Below, in pieces: positions 36,347 to 50,500 of a stretch of 64,000 nucleotides of DNA. Within the stretch, counting starts at the first letter, position 1. Every line of letters begins with the position of its first letter. Origin of the DNA: Apostichopus japonicus. Lineage: Eukaryota > Echinodermata > Holothuroidea > Aspidochirotida > Stichopodidae. A program made the position numbers and the translations under genes. A model generated the notes under the pieces. The model was not told the DNA's origin. It did not search any database and worked only from the letters and a program-made list of their open reading frames with translations. Where the stretch lies: assembly GCF_037975245.1 (NCBI RefSeq), contig NC_092576.1, positions 37,486,111 through 37,550,110 on the forward strand, written 5' to 3'.

Positions 36347-38489
36347 TCTGTTAATCGTCTAGATGATGTGTTATATCTTTATTTTATTATTGGACCTGTA
36401 TAGTGTCGGACTTTTTTGTTTTTCCTAATAGCCCACAATTGAATCGTAGTCCTGTTATCAACTCTAACAACGTGAGTTTTGCTACGTTTTCTGTTTCAAT
36501 GTTTTATGATTAATCTTAAGTATACGCTCCTCACTTGATACACACTTCAAATAGACTATAACTCACCGCAAATAACATACCGTACACTAGCTGGACCCGG
36601 ATTATTGAGGTTTCTCAAATATCTTCGCAAAGGCTTAAAAAGTAGACCACAATGTTAAATGATTGCCTCTGTTTTTTACGGTGTTGTATGCTACGTTAGC
36701 CGCCCACAACACCAAACTTACTGAAAGTAAAACTCAAATATGAAATGAAATATATATTTAAATATATATACATGTCATAAAACTCTCAAAACAAGGTCAG
36801 AAACAATATCGGGTTAACAAAAGCACCCTGGACATATCTGCCAGCCGGTATTCTACAGCACTAAAGTTACACGAAGTAGTCAAAGGCTCTGAATAACATA
36901 TGGGTTTAGATATATCCGATATGACATGAGAAGACCCTTATCAATACTCCGGATACAATCCAAGGGGGCACGCAGTAAATGTCAGTTCCCGTATATTATA
37001 AAACACCCACACACAGCACCATGTGATTGATCCCTGTTTACACCCTTAAAGTGAACAACCAACTTATGAAATAAACACGGTACACGCTAAGAATTATGGA
37101 GAACATGGACCACTGCTCCTTAAACACAGGGGTGTCAGGTACGAAAATAAAACATTCGAATGATACGGTTTGTGGAATGATAATTATATACACTAAAATT
37201 ATCGTAAACATATGATCGAATATATACCCTTGTTGAAGTCATATGATAGAAGCAAGGAATGCTATACTGATATACACATACAACATCTGCAATTCAACGT
37301 CAAAACTTGTATTATATACTACAGCACCATTCACTAAAGAATGAGCGCGTATTCAACTAGACCCATGTCCATATGGTTAAGGGGGTATTTATCTTCCTCG
37401 GTTTTACTTCCGCGAAGAAAATGAAAGTAACTATCACTTAAACCTTGCGCAGGTAAACCTACTAATAGAATGTCCTATGTATAGGCTTAATATGCCACAA
37501 ATGCACATCATCTTAACGATCCCCAGGACATACCCTCTTGTTTTAGAATTGTCTTTCCCTATTACTTTCCTTTTAATCACTTGTGTAATGAACTGCATTC
37601 AGCTGTCATTCTACGATTAACTGCGAATGTTTATTTAAGATATGGTGGTAATATAAAGTAACGTACATTTGCCTCAAGTATACCTTAACTAATGATATAT
37701 GAGCTAATTAAAAAACGCAGCTTTAAGAAGGTAGGGTCTTGTGTAAATTGTTCAACTTAATTTTCATCAACGTTTACAAAACACGCTGCTGCTAACACAC
37801 CTTTTGTTAGCATTGACACAAAATAAGACTGTGGTAAGGAATTTTGGCAATAAAAATTGGTTTAAGAATTACAATTTTAGATTACTTAAAATCACATGTC
37901 AACAGTATAAATAGAGTTCACATGACCTTTAATAAATATTTACACAATAAGTCAAATTTTTCTTACAACGTTAGCACAGTAAGCTAACATTTCCCTTTTA
38001 TTAACCTGCTATCTATCTAGAGAACGCGTATTTGAATATCTTCAATCACGATAAGACATGGACATTTAGCAGGTAATAAAACGATAATGACTACAACAGG
38101 TTCCTTATTTACTCGTTTCTTATAAACGTCGGGGTATTTTAATAGCCATTGCATGACATGACAATTCAAACAACCAAAATACAACCACTTCTCACCTTGA
38201 GACCGAAAAGAACGAATTATTTAATGGATTTCCTTGGTTTCATTAACAGTTTTTGTTTTAGGAAAGACTACAACTAATTCCTCTGAACACCTAACAGTAT
38301 TTAATACGCACGGCGTACTAAAGTTAAATTTCGTAAGCAATTCATGTTGATTCTAGTTCGTTGTTACAGTCTGTTTACTCTTCGTGTACTTTAGCACAGA
38401 CCATCGAAGAAGAAAATCGACAATGAATGCCGCAACATTAATCTCAACTACAAATTGACAGTCATTAGCGTTGTTTAAAGTCTCTTGAA

Positions 38490-38580
38490 ATGCCAGGTAA
38501 AAAGAAAGCCGTTCGGAGAAAGAAACAGCCCACTCACAAAGGAACGGCGTCAGCATCACAGTCAGCACTCACTTTAGCAG
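38490..38580 (+). CDS. First coding exon, basic N terminus
   Basis: The ATG at 38490 (context CTTGAAATGCC) opens 91 nt ending GCAG|GTATGT in phase 1, exactly what the NACHT exon acceptor needs. The peptide is MPGKKKAVRRKKQPTHKG followed by a Ser/Ala-rich stretch, with no hydrophobic segment. A short upstream ORF (ATG at 38423) may lower translation. Confidence 0.55.
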
Positions 38581-41500
38581 GTATGTGACACATTCACTGT
38601 ATTGTAATATTCTGTAGCATACGCATTATACAACAAAGGAAAAACAACATGGATATAAAAGTGCAACTAACAAACATCCATTTCTGTAGTACCAATATAA
38701 CTACCGTCACTGCTGTTCTTAAAGTTGACACAAATTCAGTGTGACTTTAAGGACACAGACCCAAGCATCATCGTTGGTGTATATGTCAGGTATAACCCAC
38801 CTAAATAGTTCAGTTGGAAGATATCCCAATTTAAAATTAGTGTTTGGGAACTGTCATTTAGATATATTAAATATGTAAAATCAATGCCACTGGGATCTGA
38901 ATCCGTTTATTCTTCTATAAAAAAACGACATTAATGTTGAGTTATCTTTCGAATACATTAAATGTTTCTTGATAATTGCTCTTGACAGCTGTCTCTATCA
39001 CATATAATAATGGTAGTGTCTTGATTTGAATCTCATTAAGCTAATATGAACTGATTCCCCGGGGTAAGATATTGTCTTTTGAATGGTCCGAGTTGTAAAT
39101 AACATTAAGGGACAGAGACATCGGAACATATAAAAGACAGACGAAACGACTAATATCTTACCGACATTAGTCCCCCACCCGTACACCCCTCCCCATCTTA
39201 CGTTTCGTTATGATTACATGTAATGGAAACACAACTTTTGTTAGTGACATTAATGAACTCGTTTGAAAAAAAAAAAATTGTAAATAATGCCTTGATTGCT
39301 AAGTACGTGTCATTAGAAGAAAGATAAAACATTCAAGCTCAATTGGGTAATGACAAATACTCAAGAGAACCAAGCGTATGCGCCATCGTTATGTTGTAAC
39401 AGACCCTATCTTTGGTAGTTGTATTCTTTATGCATCACACAAGTACTTGAATAATTTGTATGCTACAAGCTGAACTGGAGTAAAAAACATAAATGAAACG
39501 TGACTTACTTGGTATTGACATGTAATGAGGTGTTAGGGAAACAAATAGCGTCTAGTATAGCCCACACAGGAATCTAAATAATGTTTAAACAATCAGATAT
39601 CAGCAATGAGCGACATGATGTTACGAATAGTTCACTGTGCTGACAGTCTCAATGTTCCTATTAGAGTGACTCTAGTAGTGACTAAAAAGTAGGAAAGTGT
39701 TCAATAAAATATTGAAATTGTATAAAATCTAGATGCACGATAAGTACAGTAAACAATTCTGATTTTTGCTGCTGATTCACATGTTTATATACAAAAAACA
39801 GAACCATATACTAGAAATATCCTTTCATACATTTCTCAGCATCACGTTTACTTGCTTGTTTTGACTAAATTAATGTTTTATTAATTTCTTACCAGAAAAG
39901 AAGTGCATACTTATAGATGCTCTGAAGATTGCTTACAAGAAGCAGTATGACGCATTACAACCAATTCCCTATATTAAGGACAGACTATATTGCGTAGATA
40001 CGGTTTTTGTTGAGGGAGGTATCGAACACGTCCTAGAAACTCAGTCCGATAACTCGCAGAAAGAACGTTTGAGCTCGTATAAAAACATTTTTACTGATTC
40101 AAGTTCAAGGTTATATAATAGGCGTATTGTGAAGGGTGAAGCTGGATACGGTAAATCAACCCTGACCCTCCAGCTGGCGTATGACTGGTGTAATGGTGTC
40201 AAGGATTCTCCTGTCTCTGCAGCCGATGTATTAATTCTTCTGAAACTTAGACAGTTAGGAAATGTAAGATCAATCTATAAAGCAATCAAAGTTATATTAT
40301 TGCCGAGTGAGCTCTGCTTAAATTCCAAAGACGTTAAAGATATTCTGCAACGATGCTATACAGTCAAAATAATTCTGGACGGCTTTGACGAATATCCAAA
40401 TAGAGAAAAAAGTAATCGAAGTGATATCTGGCGCATCATTAAATCCACATTGTTTGAAACATTTGATGTAACTTTGACAACTAGGTTTATACCAACAGAC
40501 TTCGAAAGGTCATCACCGAAACGACTGAAATTAATTGGGTTTGACGAAACAGCGCGTGACCAGTATATTCGCAAAGCTATTACAGGTGAAAATAACGAAA
40601 ATGCTGTTGATAAAATCAAGCGAGGATTGCGAGAAAACCCAATTCTTGATAACATTTGTCAAGTACCTCTGTTCTTTGTTACGTTCGCTCACATGACTCA
40701 TGAACGAGACGACTTTCGGAAATTTAAGTCGGTAACAGACTTTTTCGTATACATGTTAAAATGTTTCCACAGTCACACTAGAAACAAGGCATCTGACCAC
40801 AATGTAGTAAGCTACTCTGTCGAATATGAAAATAATCACGTTGAACTGGACAAAGTAGCATTTGAGGGTCTAAACAAAGAAAACCAGCAGATAACATGGA
40901 ATAAGAAACAACTCTGTAAGAGACTTGGTAAGCAGTTTTATGATATGTATCTCCGTGTGGGTATTTTAGTAGAGGAGGAGACACTTGAAGATTCAAAGAG
41001 AGAAACTTCTAGCGGGGACATCAAGATCAATACTGAAGTAAGATTCTACCATAAAATATTCTGTGAATGGTATGCGTCGTTTAGGTTGGCGATTGTCACT
41101 GCAAATGCAAACAATGCGTTTCAACTAGAACAGATTGTAGGTAAGATGGATCCATTTGACCTTCAGTATGTCTTTCGATTCGCATGTGGATTAAGTCGTA
41201 AAGCTGCTCGTAATATCATCGAATATTTGAAGAAGAAAAAAGATTGTGATAAGTTTGCAATCCTCTGCATCTTGGAACAAAATGGAGACATTGAGAAGAT
41301 CAGGAAGACTATTACAGAGTTATGTTCTAAGGAGGTTATCATCAATAGAGATGACAGCAAGTTACTACAGAGGTCTACCGTACAGCTGCTACAGATAGCA
41401 TCAAGTCATGACGTAAGTATTATCGAGGATACACATTCGTTACTATTATATGATTTATCATTGTCCTTTTCTTTAATTCTTTACGAACTTCCTTATATAC

Positions 41501-44500
41501 CTCAGTTCTATGATATCGGATACAATCTAACTACAAAGCCCACCATAATAAAGTAGTAATTATTTCCCTTATGCAGATTACCATTGCAATATAATGTAGT
41601 ATAAATATAAATAGAATGTTATCATGATTTGTAATATATTATATAGATTGTTTAAAATTTGTCACTTTTGGCACTTTTAGCATATTACAGTACAATTGCA
41701 ATTACGGCACATATATGTTATATAATGCAATCTGCTTGCTGTTTCACTATAAGTAATTTATGACTGAATTACATGTTACCCGTCCAATTCAATTCATTGA
41801 TAATCCATATGCCTGCATTCAGATATCTATGCAAGGTTGTTTCTTTCGTCTCCGTAAATGTGTAATTAACTCGCACTTTGTTATATTCTCCAAGAAAAAA
41901 AAAAAAAACTGATATTATGCCTCGAAAATTGATAGGCCCCTAATAACACCATTAGAGTTAACCTTTATTCGTCTAACAGAAAAGAGTCATTCGTCTAATT
42001 TACATACACACTGTTTCATCATCATTTGTTACTGTTATTTGCCAATTTAAAAACTCCCACTTTCTTTGACATCTATGGCTATCAAGCTGTTGTTTTATAT
42101 TTAAACCAGTACATGACTCCATTCCAATTATATCGATCATATATTTTTTTTTAATTTTCATTGTACTACGTACTCTTAATATGTACTCGTTCCAGCGCAA
42201 CACTGTCTATGTACCATCAAATAGGCTTACATCATCTCAGCACAACACACGCTATAAACGTATTACAGTATAAAACTCTGCTGCTCTCATATCAAATGTC
42301 GAAAACTTTGGTAAAGACTGCTTAATAATAACTCTCTGTATATTACAGACTGCTTACTTTTCTCTCTTTCTGTTTCCTATTGGTATTGTCTCCTTTGTTT
42401 GTTTCTGTCACTTTTGTTATACTGTTGTATTTACGTATTATGCTCAACCGAGTTCTTTTGTATTCCTACTCATTGTAATTTCAATATTGAACTCACTAAA
42501 TGTATAAGAAAGTGAACCTTAGTATTCTCCCGTGGACGAATCTTAAGTAATTTGTAGTAAGCAAGTACTATGCTTAGTCGTTCGTGTTACGTAACTAGCT
42601 TCTCATTTAAGGAGAGCGGTATACAAACAATTACTACAGTTCTTTCTGAAATCATTATTGAGGAGCATAACAGTAAAAGTAGACCCCCTGGTATGGTAAG
42701 TCACACATTACTCCGATGCAACTATTTTCCTCTTCCTTCGATGGATTCATAAAGCATCCATGGTGGGGGGGGGGTGGGTAGGTGTGCACAAAATTCAAGG
42801 TTCAGTGGGATTTGTGCTAACCACACTACATAAAAACGTCCCGACAACTATTGATGCACTAAAGCGGACAATTATTCATTGAATTTTCTGTATTCATATT
42901 TCCCAAAAAAGTGAAGCAGTTTACATAACAGAAAATGCACTCTAAAAAACTGGGCACTTTAAATGTAGAATAGAACAAATGGTACTATTACATTAATGCC
43001 ATGAGTCTAATGTAAACGAAACACAATTTTTAGGGTATTTGCTCTGTTCAATTGCTACCACGGTTAGATTGACCTATTTCTGTTATCTGAGTCTGTAAGT
43101 TTATCAATGACATACATAACGAGGGTAAACATAGCTGAAAACAAACATTGATACATACTATCCAGGCGCGTATCCAGGGGGGCGTTGGGGCGCGCGCCCC
43201 CAGGGAAGAAATAAAGGAGAGAAAAAAAGAGAAGAAAAAGGGAAAAAAGAGGGGGGAGAAAGAGGAGGATGAGAGGAAGGAAGGGAAAAGAAAAAGAAGA
43301 AGGAGAGAAAAAGGAGAAAAGGAGGGAGTAAAAGAAAAACGCCAAGACACCGGGAAGAGAAAGAGGAACAGTCATAATTACAGCGCTGATCCCTATTATA
43401 TACACATGGTCGGGTAGCCAGTGACGGATCGAGGATTTTGACTCACCCAACCCCTTACACCGACAACTCCATTTTTGACTCTTCCAATTTTTCCTCTCTC
43501 ACTAATGTATCTATATATATATACTATATATGGTCTATCATAACGTGTGTGTGTGTGTATTGTGCTATGAAACCAACTGTTGCTGGTCTCGAACTCGATC
43601 GAGTCGTCGGGGAACAGGACGCATTTCGGGAAGGGGGCGACCGACCCCCCCCCCCCCCCAACCGAGCATATTTTTTTATGATATCGCTAGTAATTTCATT
43701 ATAGAAATTTTCGGCCAAAATGTTCTTGTACGCTTCGCGCCAACCCAAGGTGACGCTACGCGTAGATAATTTGCTTACAGGCTTCGCCCCTCCCTTGGCA
43801 AATTATTCGCTACGCGCCTGTTCGAATTTGTAAAGCAGATATCAAATCATATCAGTGAGCATGAAAATGGCGGTTCCAGGATGAACAGCCTCAAAACTGT
43901 CGATGTGTGTAGTCAGGAACCCAATTTGGTTTGGGGGTCTGTAACGTATTTCCCGAAAAATATAACCTAAATTTGTTTGCGCGCTCCGCTTGCGTTTCAA
44001 CATGTTAATGTCAATATCATATAGGCAAGCATCGGCTATTACATCGCATGCTATCGTGTACCATACGGTCCGTGGAAGTTACGCAGTATACCGCGGGATG
44101 CCAATGTAAACAACGAAATGTCTTATGTAGATGGAGAAAAAGCACGGAGGTCCTAATATGTCAAATTCTCTTTTACATTAGCAATGGCGAATTAGTCGGC
44201 CAAGCTTAGAACTTTATTTTAATTATGAAGGAGATATTTTTTAAACTATTCATTTCCTTTAGCAATTTATTTTTCTTTCAGTAGGAGACCCCGCCTCCTA
44301 CGCCTATGTGTGCAGTGTTCGGTTTCGGAAATATCTGGTATTTTTTCATTTCCTGCAACCAAGTTTTATAATAGCCGTTATAAGAGGGTTTAATATTTGT
44401 ACACCAATAAATTAACTGTGTCCGAATTTTCGAAATTTCCTGACCAACATTCTTAATCATACTTTCCTCTACTCTGGGGGGGGGGGATCTGGGGGGTTTA

Positions 44501-47500
44501 AAAACCAGAAATTTTCTTGTACGCTGCGCGCCAACCGATGGTGGCGCTCCGCTTAGATAGTAATTCGCGCCCACGGGTTAGAAAATCCTGGATACGCCCC
44601 TGCTATCTATTTTAGAATATTAACATTTCCGGTCAAACTCTTAGACTAATTTTTTGGAGGGTGCACCCGCTCAATATCGATCCAAACAATGTTGTTTATG
44701 CTTGATTTGATCGGATCGGCTACACAGTATTTGGATTCAATCTTTAGTAGATGTTACTTCCTTTCAGCAGCATTCAAAGGTTTCGTTTTTTAAATACTTT
44801 TCTTCAAGCAATATTACATGATTAATAAATGTTTTGTTCTCAAAAGGTTAAATCAGTAGACTATCCACAGCCTATCCAAAAACACCTGTTCATTTATTAC
44901 ATGAAAGCTACTACAATAATGTAGTAATCATAATTAAGTTTAATTATAGCAGTGACTTCGTACTGCAAATTATGATAACGAATTATGGATGGTTAGGTCT
45001 AACCCTAACCAGGTGCGTATCCAGGGGGGGGGGGGCGTTGGGGGCGCGCGCCCCCCGGGTAAGAAAAAGAGGAGAGAAAAAAAAGAGAAGAAAAAAGGAA
45101 AAAAGAGGGGAAAAAGAGGAGGAGAGGAAGGAAGGGAAAAGAAAAAGAAGAAAGAGAGAAGAAGGAGAAAAGGAGGGAGTAAAAGAAAAACGCGAAGACA
45201 CCGGGAAGAGAAAGAGGAACAGTGACATCATTACAGCGCTGAAGGGTAGCCAGTGACGGATCAATGATTTCGTAAAAGTGTGCCTCACCCTACCCCTTAC
45301 ACCGACAACTCCAGTTTTTTGACGTTTCCATTTTCCTCTCTCACTAATGATCTATATATATACTATATATGGTCTATCATAACGCGTGTGTAGAATTGTG
45401 CTATGAAACCAACTGTGGCTGGTCTCGAACTCTACCGTGTCGTCGGGGAACATGACGCATTTTGGGATGGGGGCGACCGCCCCCCCATTCCGCTTTTTTT
45501 TAAATGATATCGCTAAGTAATTTCAAAATAGAAAGTGCTTAGATGCAACTTACAAGGCCTGGGAAGTGTCATTTCCGGCGATCTGGGAGACATTTTCGGC
45601 CAAAATTTGCTTGTACGCTTCGCGTTAACAAATGGTCCTGGGTAGTGCCATTTCCAGCGATCTGGGAGGCATTTTCGGCCAAAATTTTCTTGTACGCTTC
45701 GCGCCAACCTATGGTGGCGCTACGCTTAGATAATTTGCCTACAGGCTTCGCCCCTCCCTTGGTAAATTCCTCGCTACGCGCCTGTTCGAATTTGTAACGC
45801 AAACAGCAGATATCACATCATATCAGTGAGCATTAAAATGGCGTTCCAGGATGAAAATCCTCAAAACTGTCCGACTTGCCTGAAAAAATAACCAAAAATT
45901 TTCGCGCGCAAAGCGCGCGTTCAACGTTTCGATGTCAATATCATATAAGCAAGCATCGGTTATTATATCGCAGGCCATCATGTACCGTACGGTCCGTTCA
46001 AATTGCGCAGTATACCGCGGGATGCTAATGTAAACAACGACATGTCTCATTTAGATGTATAAAAAGCATGGAAGTCCAATTATTTGTCAAAAGTTTCTTT
46101 TACATTAGTAATGGCGAATTAGGGGCTGCACCCCCGCCGAGCAATGGCGGAGCGTCCATACGGTCAGGGGGGCGGATGCCCCCCTGACGGACTCAAATGG
46201 ACTGCTGGCGCCTTTTTCAGCTCTTTACCACTTTTTACTTATTCTAGATTATTGACTTTTTTATTGCGCTCTCATCTACTTATTGACATTTCTCACATTT
46301 TGTTGGTGTAATTTCGCGATGACACCCTATTCTTCGTTTATCTGCAAATTAGCCAGGCCCTGAAAGGGTCATTTCCGGCGATCTAGGGAGTATCTTTACT
46401 CAAAAATTTTCTGTGCGCTACGCGCCAACCAGTGGTGGCGCTCCGCTTAGATAGTGTCGAAAGCGCCCCTACAGACCATTCTCGCCCCTCCTGACCAATA
46501 CCCCTAGCTCCGCCACTGCCGCCGCGCCTCTTACGCCTGTGTGTGTAGTGTTCGGTTTCGGGAATATCTGCTATTTTTTCATTTCCTTCAACCAAGTTTT
46601 ATAATAGCCGTTAAAAGAGGTTTAATATTTCTACACCAATAAATTAACTGTGTCTGAATTTTCGAAAATTTCTGACCAACATTCTGCATCACACTTCCCT
46701 CTACTCGTGCAATTTTGACCGGTCTGTTAGGGGTTCAAGGAAGTTTTTCTATATTGGTTGTCCATAGATGAAATTTTGTACAACATTATGGGTATGTTTT
46801 CAAGTGAGTTTATTCACGAGAAATGTGAATTTTCAAATTCTGAACAAATTTGGGGCTTAAAACCTTGAAAAGTGGGGCTGACGGGTATTGTGGGCCGCGA
46901 CGTAGAATCACCTACAAAAGCAAAGACCCACAGGAGATGCGATCAGGTCGAACATGACGTGTGCCGGGTTGACAATCTTCAAAAAGGTTATGGATGGAAA
47001 AAAAAACTATTAGGAAATACTTGGTTCTCAGGCCAAAAGTGTACATCTGGTTGGTCATTTCAAGCCCGAGAAGTGCCGTTTCCGGTGATCTGGGGGGTAT
47101 CAAAACCAGAAATTTTCTTGTACGCTGCGCGCCAACCGATGGTGGCGCTCCGCTTAGATAGTAATTCGCGCCCCCCGGGTTAGAAAATCCTGGATACGCG
47201 CCTGCTAACAGGACTGTTTATTTCTGCCAGGACAGGTCTTTACTACTGGCCGTTAAACATTGCTGTACACAATGTCCTGTTAAAGAATATAACGTCTTTT
47301 TGCGAGAGAGTATTCTCGAGCTTAGATGTGGGACAGAATTCCACGCCGTTTCGTTAATTTGTAGATATGTCACAATGTCGAATTTACAGAATCCTAAGAG
47401 CAGTGTCAAAAAATGATGTTTACTAACGTATAAAATTCTTATTTACGTATATATCATACTCCAGATGATAATTATTTGTCATAATTGGATCTAAATGTAA

Positions 47501-50500
47501 AGAAAATGACTGCAGTTTACAGAGTCTTTTTGCTAAGACTACGAGTTATAGAAGTTGTAGATAATGACGTCAAACCAAAAAGTTTGCGTATGCATCATGT
47601 ATAACTAGCTCATCGCCGAGTTGACTTTGTTTAATTGTGTACGTAATGTCGTATGTCATGCGAACCATCAACAGTCAGCAATACTACTGCATCAACGACA
47701 CTATACTTAGCCTACTATACCTTTCGATATTCGGTAAAACTACTTCGTGTTAACTCTCACTTATATTTCTTATACATTCTTGAAGTATTTTGCTTGAATG
47801 TTAGGCGTAGATTAAGAAAAGAAGTGGCTCTGCGGACGAAAACAGTTTTGCTTAAATCACAATATCTTAGCCTCTCGGGGTCTGGCATTTAGGCACAAGT
47901 TGTTCGCAATACCGTGCGAGATTCACGAAAGTAGCCTAGACGTAGCGTTACGTAGAAAGACATAACGTTAACCTTACATTGCAATGTGACCTAGGCTAAG
48001 CTATATGGCAACCAGTTCGTAACCTAAAATGTTTGGGCGGCACTGAGACAATTGCTCTGACCAGAATCTCCTGAGAGAAATTTCGTGGTATTTCTTTTTT
48101 CGTCACCCCATTTGAGCACATTGGGTTATGATTGAATACAAATGGACCACTGTCATATATTATGCTAGGCACCCCGGTAACTAATTCTTAGTCATAGGCC
48201 TATGCCTTTCAGTTTCAGCATGTAATACTTGTACATGTTACTAGTGTTACTGCCTAGGCTATGTACAGTAAGTTCTAACTCTCAAATTAAAAGTATTAAG
48301 CTCGGCCTGAATTTTGTATGTAGTATGAAATGTTGGTTCAATTTTACCTACTGTGTGTACTGTATCACACAAATCTCAGCACCTGTACAATGCAGACTGT
48401 AACCAACGCTAGGCCTAAGTTAAACAGCCACTGGTCCAATTTGTATTTGGTATATAATGTTACTTCGTTATTACCTACTGTGTATACCGTATCAAACAGT
48501 ACTCTGCACCTATACACTGTGTAGACACAATGCAATTTGCACGTTGTATACATTTGGGTGGGTTTTATGGGAGGGCATCTTTCGTACGCAGTTGCCATAA
48601 TTGACGTAAATAATTATAGTAGCTCCGTAGTTGACAGTAGTAGAACTCATATGATGATACGAACGAGTGGGAGGACGTAGTCTTCTGGTTTAGAATAGTT
48701 ATTGATTCGCACTAATCCTTACGTATAGAGACCGAGTAACATATTACTAGGCCCTAATCCAATCAGACATTCCGATAGCCGAGTTAGCCCTGGTACTGGT
48801 AGTGGTAGTGTATTTGACTGTGCAGTCATATTGAAAGTGGTAGTAGTACATCAAAGATATTTACTGTAGCAGTTATGATATTGTAACATTTGCAGCTGCA
48901 CAATAGGCTACTACTTTAGACACGACGAAGAATGGGCCCACAACAAACATTTTGAGAGAATATAAAATGAAATGCATGGATTTTTTTTTTACAGTTATAA
49001 AATATTATCATATAAACTAGCGTGTGACTAGAGTATACGTGGCGGTAGCTTGTAAGCGGTTCATACGGGGTTGTGTCGGTTGTTTATACACTGCATGTGT
49101 CGGAACGAAAAGTTTTTTATTGTGATTACTGTATGTAGGTTGATGCCTGATTAACCACGCTAATACTAATGTGACGATCGATGAGTGTACAGAGTAGGGA
49201 ACGAGAAACGATGAAAATAATATAAATTTGCAATTTGCAACTATCTTGTAATATCAACATAATATTTAATAAATTACTACTTACCATGTTATCCAGTTAG
49301 CAAGAAAATCAAAGCAAAAGAGTGTTTACATGTTATAATACATTAATATCAGTTGTTAGTTGTAGTCAATGGGTTTTATTATCAGGTATAGATACTGTAC
49401 CTCCCAGCCGTGACAGTTATAGTGTTTTTAATGTATAAATTTATGTATAGTTCATTCGAGGCAGAGAGGGGGGGGGGGGTGTCAGGGGGTGGACATTGCT
49501 GTAACATAATGTATAATAGATGACCTACTTCTTTAGACTAGACACGTCAGAGAATTAGCCTACAAACAAACATTTATAGAGAAATTCACAGGCGTGGAAT
49601 GTGTTGCACAATCATTAGGAAAACAAATGTATCCTATAAAATAGCGTTAATGTGACATTTGCTTGTTAGCGGTATACACGGGCGTGTTTCGGTTGTGTTC
49701 ACTCCATATGTGTCGGGAGGGAAAGTTCGTTCTTACTGTTACTGTATGTAGCTTGAGGCGTTATCATCGATGAGTGTACAGACGTGAACAAGTAGTTTAA
49801 TTTCCACAGATACATGATTTAACTTTAACCATTTTCTAATTTATTTCTTAGTATATTATTTCTTCCCGACTGGTACAAATGAGGTTGTGTTTGTAGACCA
49901 AGCTATGATGAAGAAAATGTTAAAGCGCCTGATTAAATTACTTCTTACAAATCATTGATACCAGTTGTTAGGTATAGCGAATGGGTTCTACTACCATGTA
50001 TATTATCACCCAGCCGGCACAAGTGTTGTTCTGTTGAGTTAGTCGGGTAGGACAGAATGTGGGTGAGGGGGGGGGGTCGGGGTTGGAGGGCATATGACAA
50101 CCGCAATGACTTAAGTCGAGATCTGCAATCTTGTATGAATTTATACTCGAGGCTATTCCTATATTTTTATGGGGAAAGCATATTGTTTTCCTTATAGTCG
50201 AAACCAAATTTAACTATCCTACGTACTCGCGGTAACTCAACACATCGGTAGTGAGTTCAACACTGTTTTTCATTTTGTTCATTTATTTATTTGTCATTTT
50301 GCAGTTTTTTTTTTCAAAAATAATTCTTCATTTCATTTTGGAGAGGGACCGGGGCATGAGTTTTTCTTTTGTTTGAATTTCTAAGAAAAGATACTACTCT
50401 GTTAACAGTGGTAAGTACGTTTAGTAATATTTATGTCAATGAGGTCATGCATCTAAACTACAGTTTATTATTTCATTAATCTTTCTTCAGATACCAATAT

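Larger units (their letters stand above)
45010..47204. mobile_element. DNA transposon copy 2, 5-bp target duplication, with nested insertion
   Basis: Left end CAGGTGCGTATCCAGG, right end CCTGGATACGCGCCTG; flanks CTAAC at 45005-45009 and 47205-47209. Same family as 43163-44602, sharing the GC palindrome, polypurine tract, the GGTAGCCAGTGACGGATC block and the right-end module. At 2195 bp it is longer because of a nested hAT-like element (46142-46518) and about 370 bp near 46720-47090 that copy 1 lacks. Confidence 0.85.

Noticed and set aside
38353-38568. Minus-strand 71-codon ORF over the start of the second NACHT gene
   Set aside because: It overlaps the better supported + strand exon at 38490-38580 and lacks splice or domain support.
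42612-42695. Phase 0-0 exon candidate (84 nt) in the intron of the second NACHT gene
   Set aside because: The splice sites are fair and it would keep the frame, but it has no counterpart in the first gene and no resemblance to exon D.
43048-45288. Lys/Glu/Arg-rich and Phe/Ser/Leu-rich ORFs
   Set aside because: They are compositional artefacts of the two polypurine tracts inside transposon copies.
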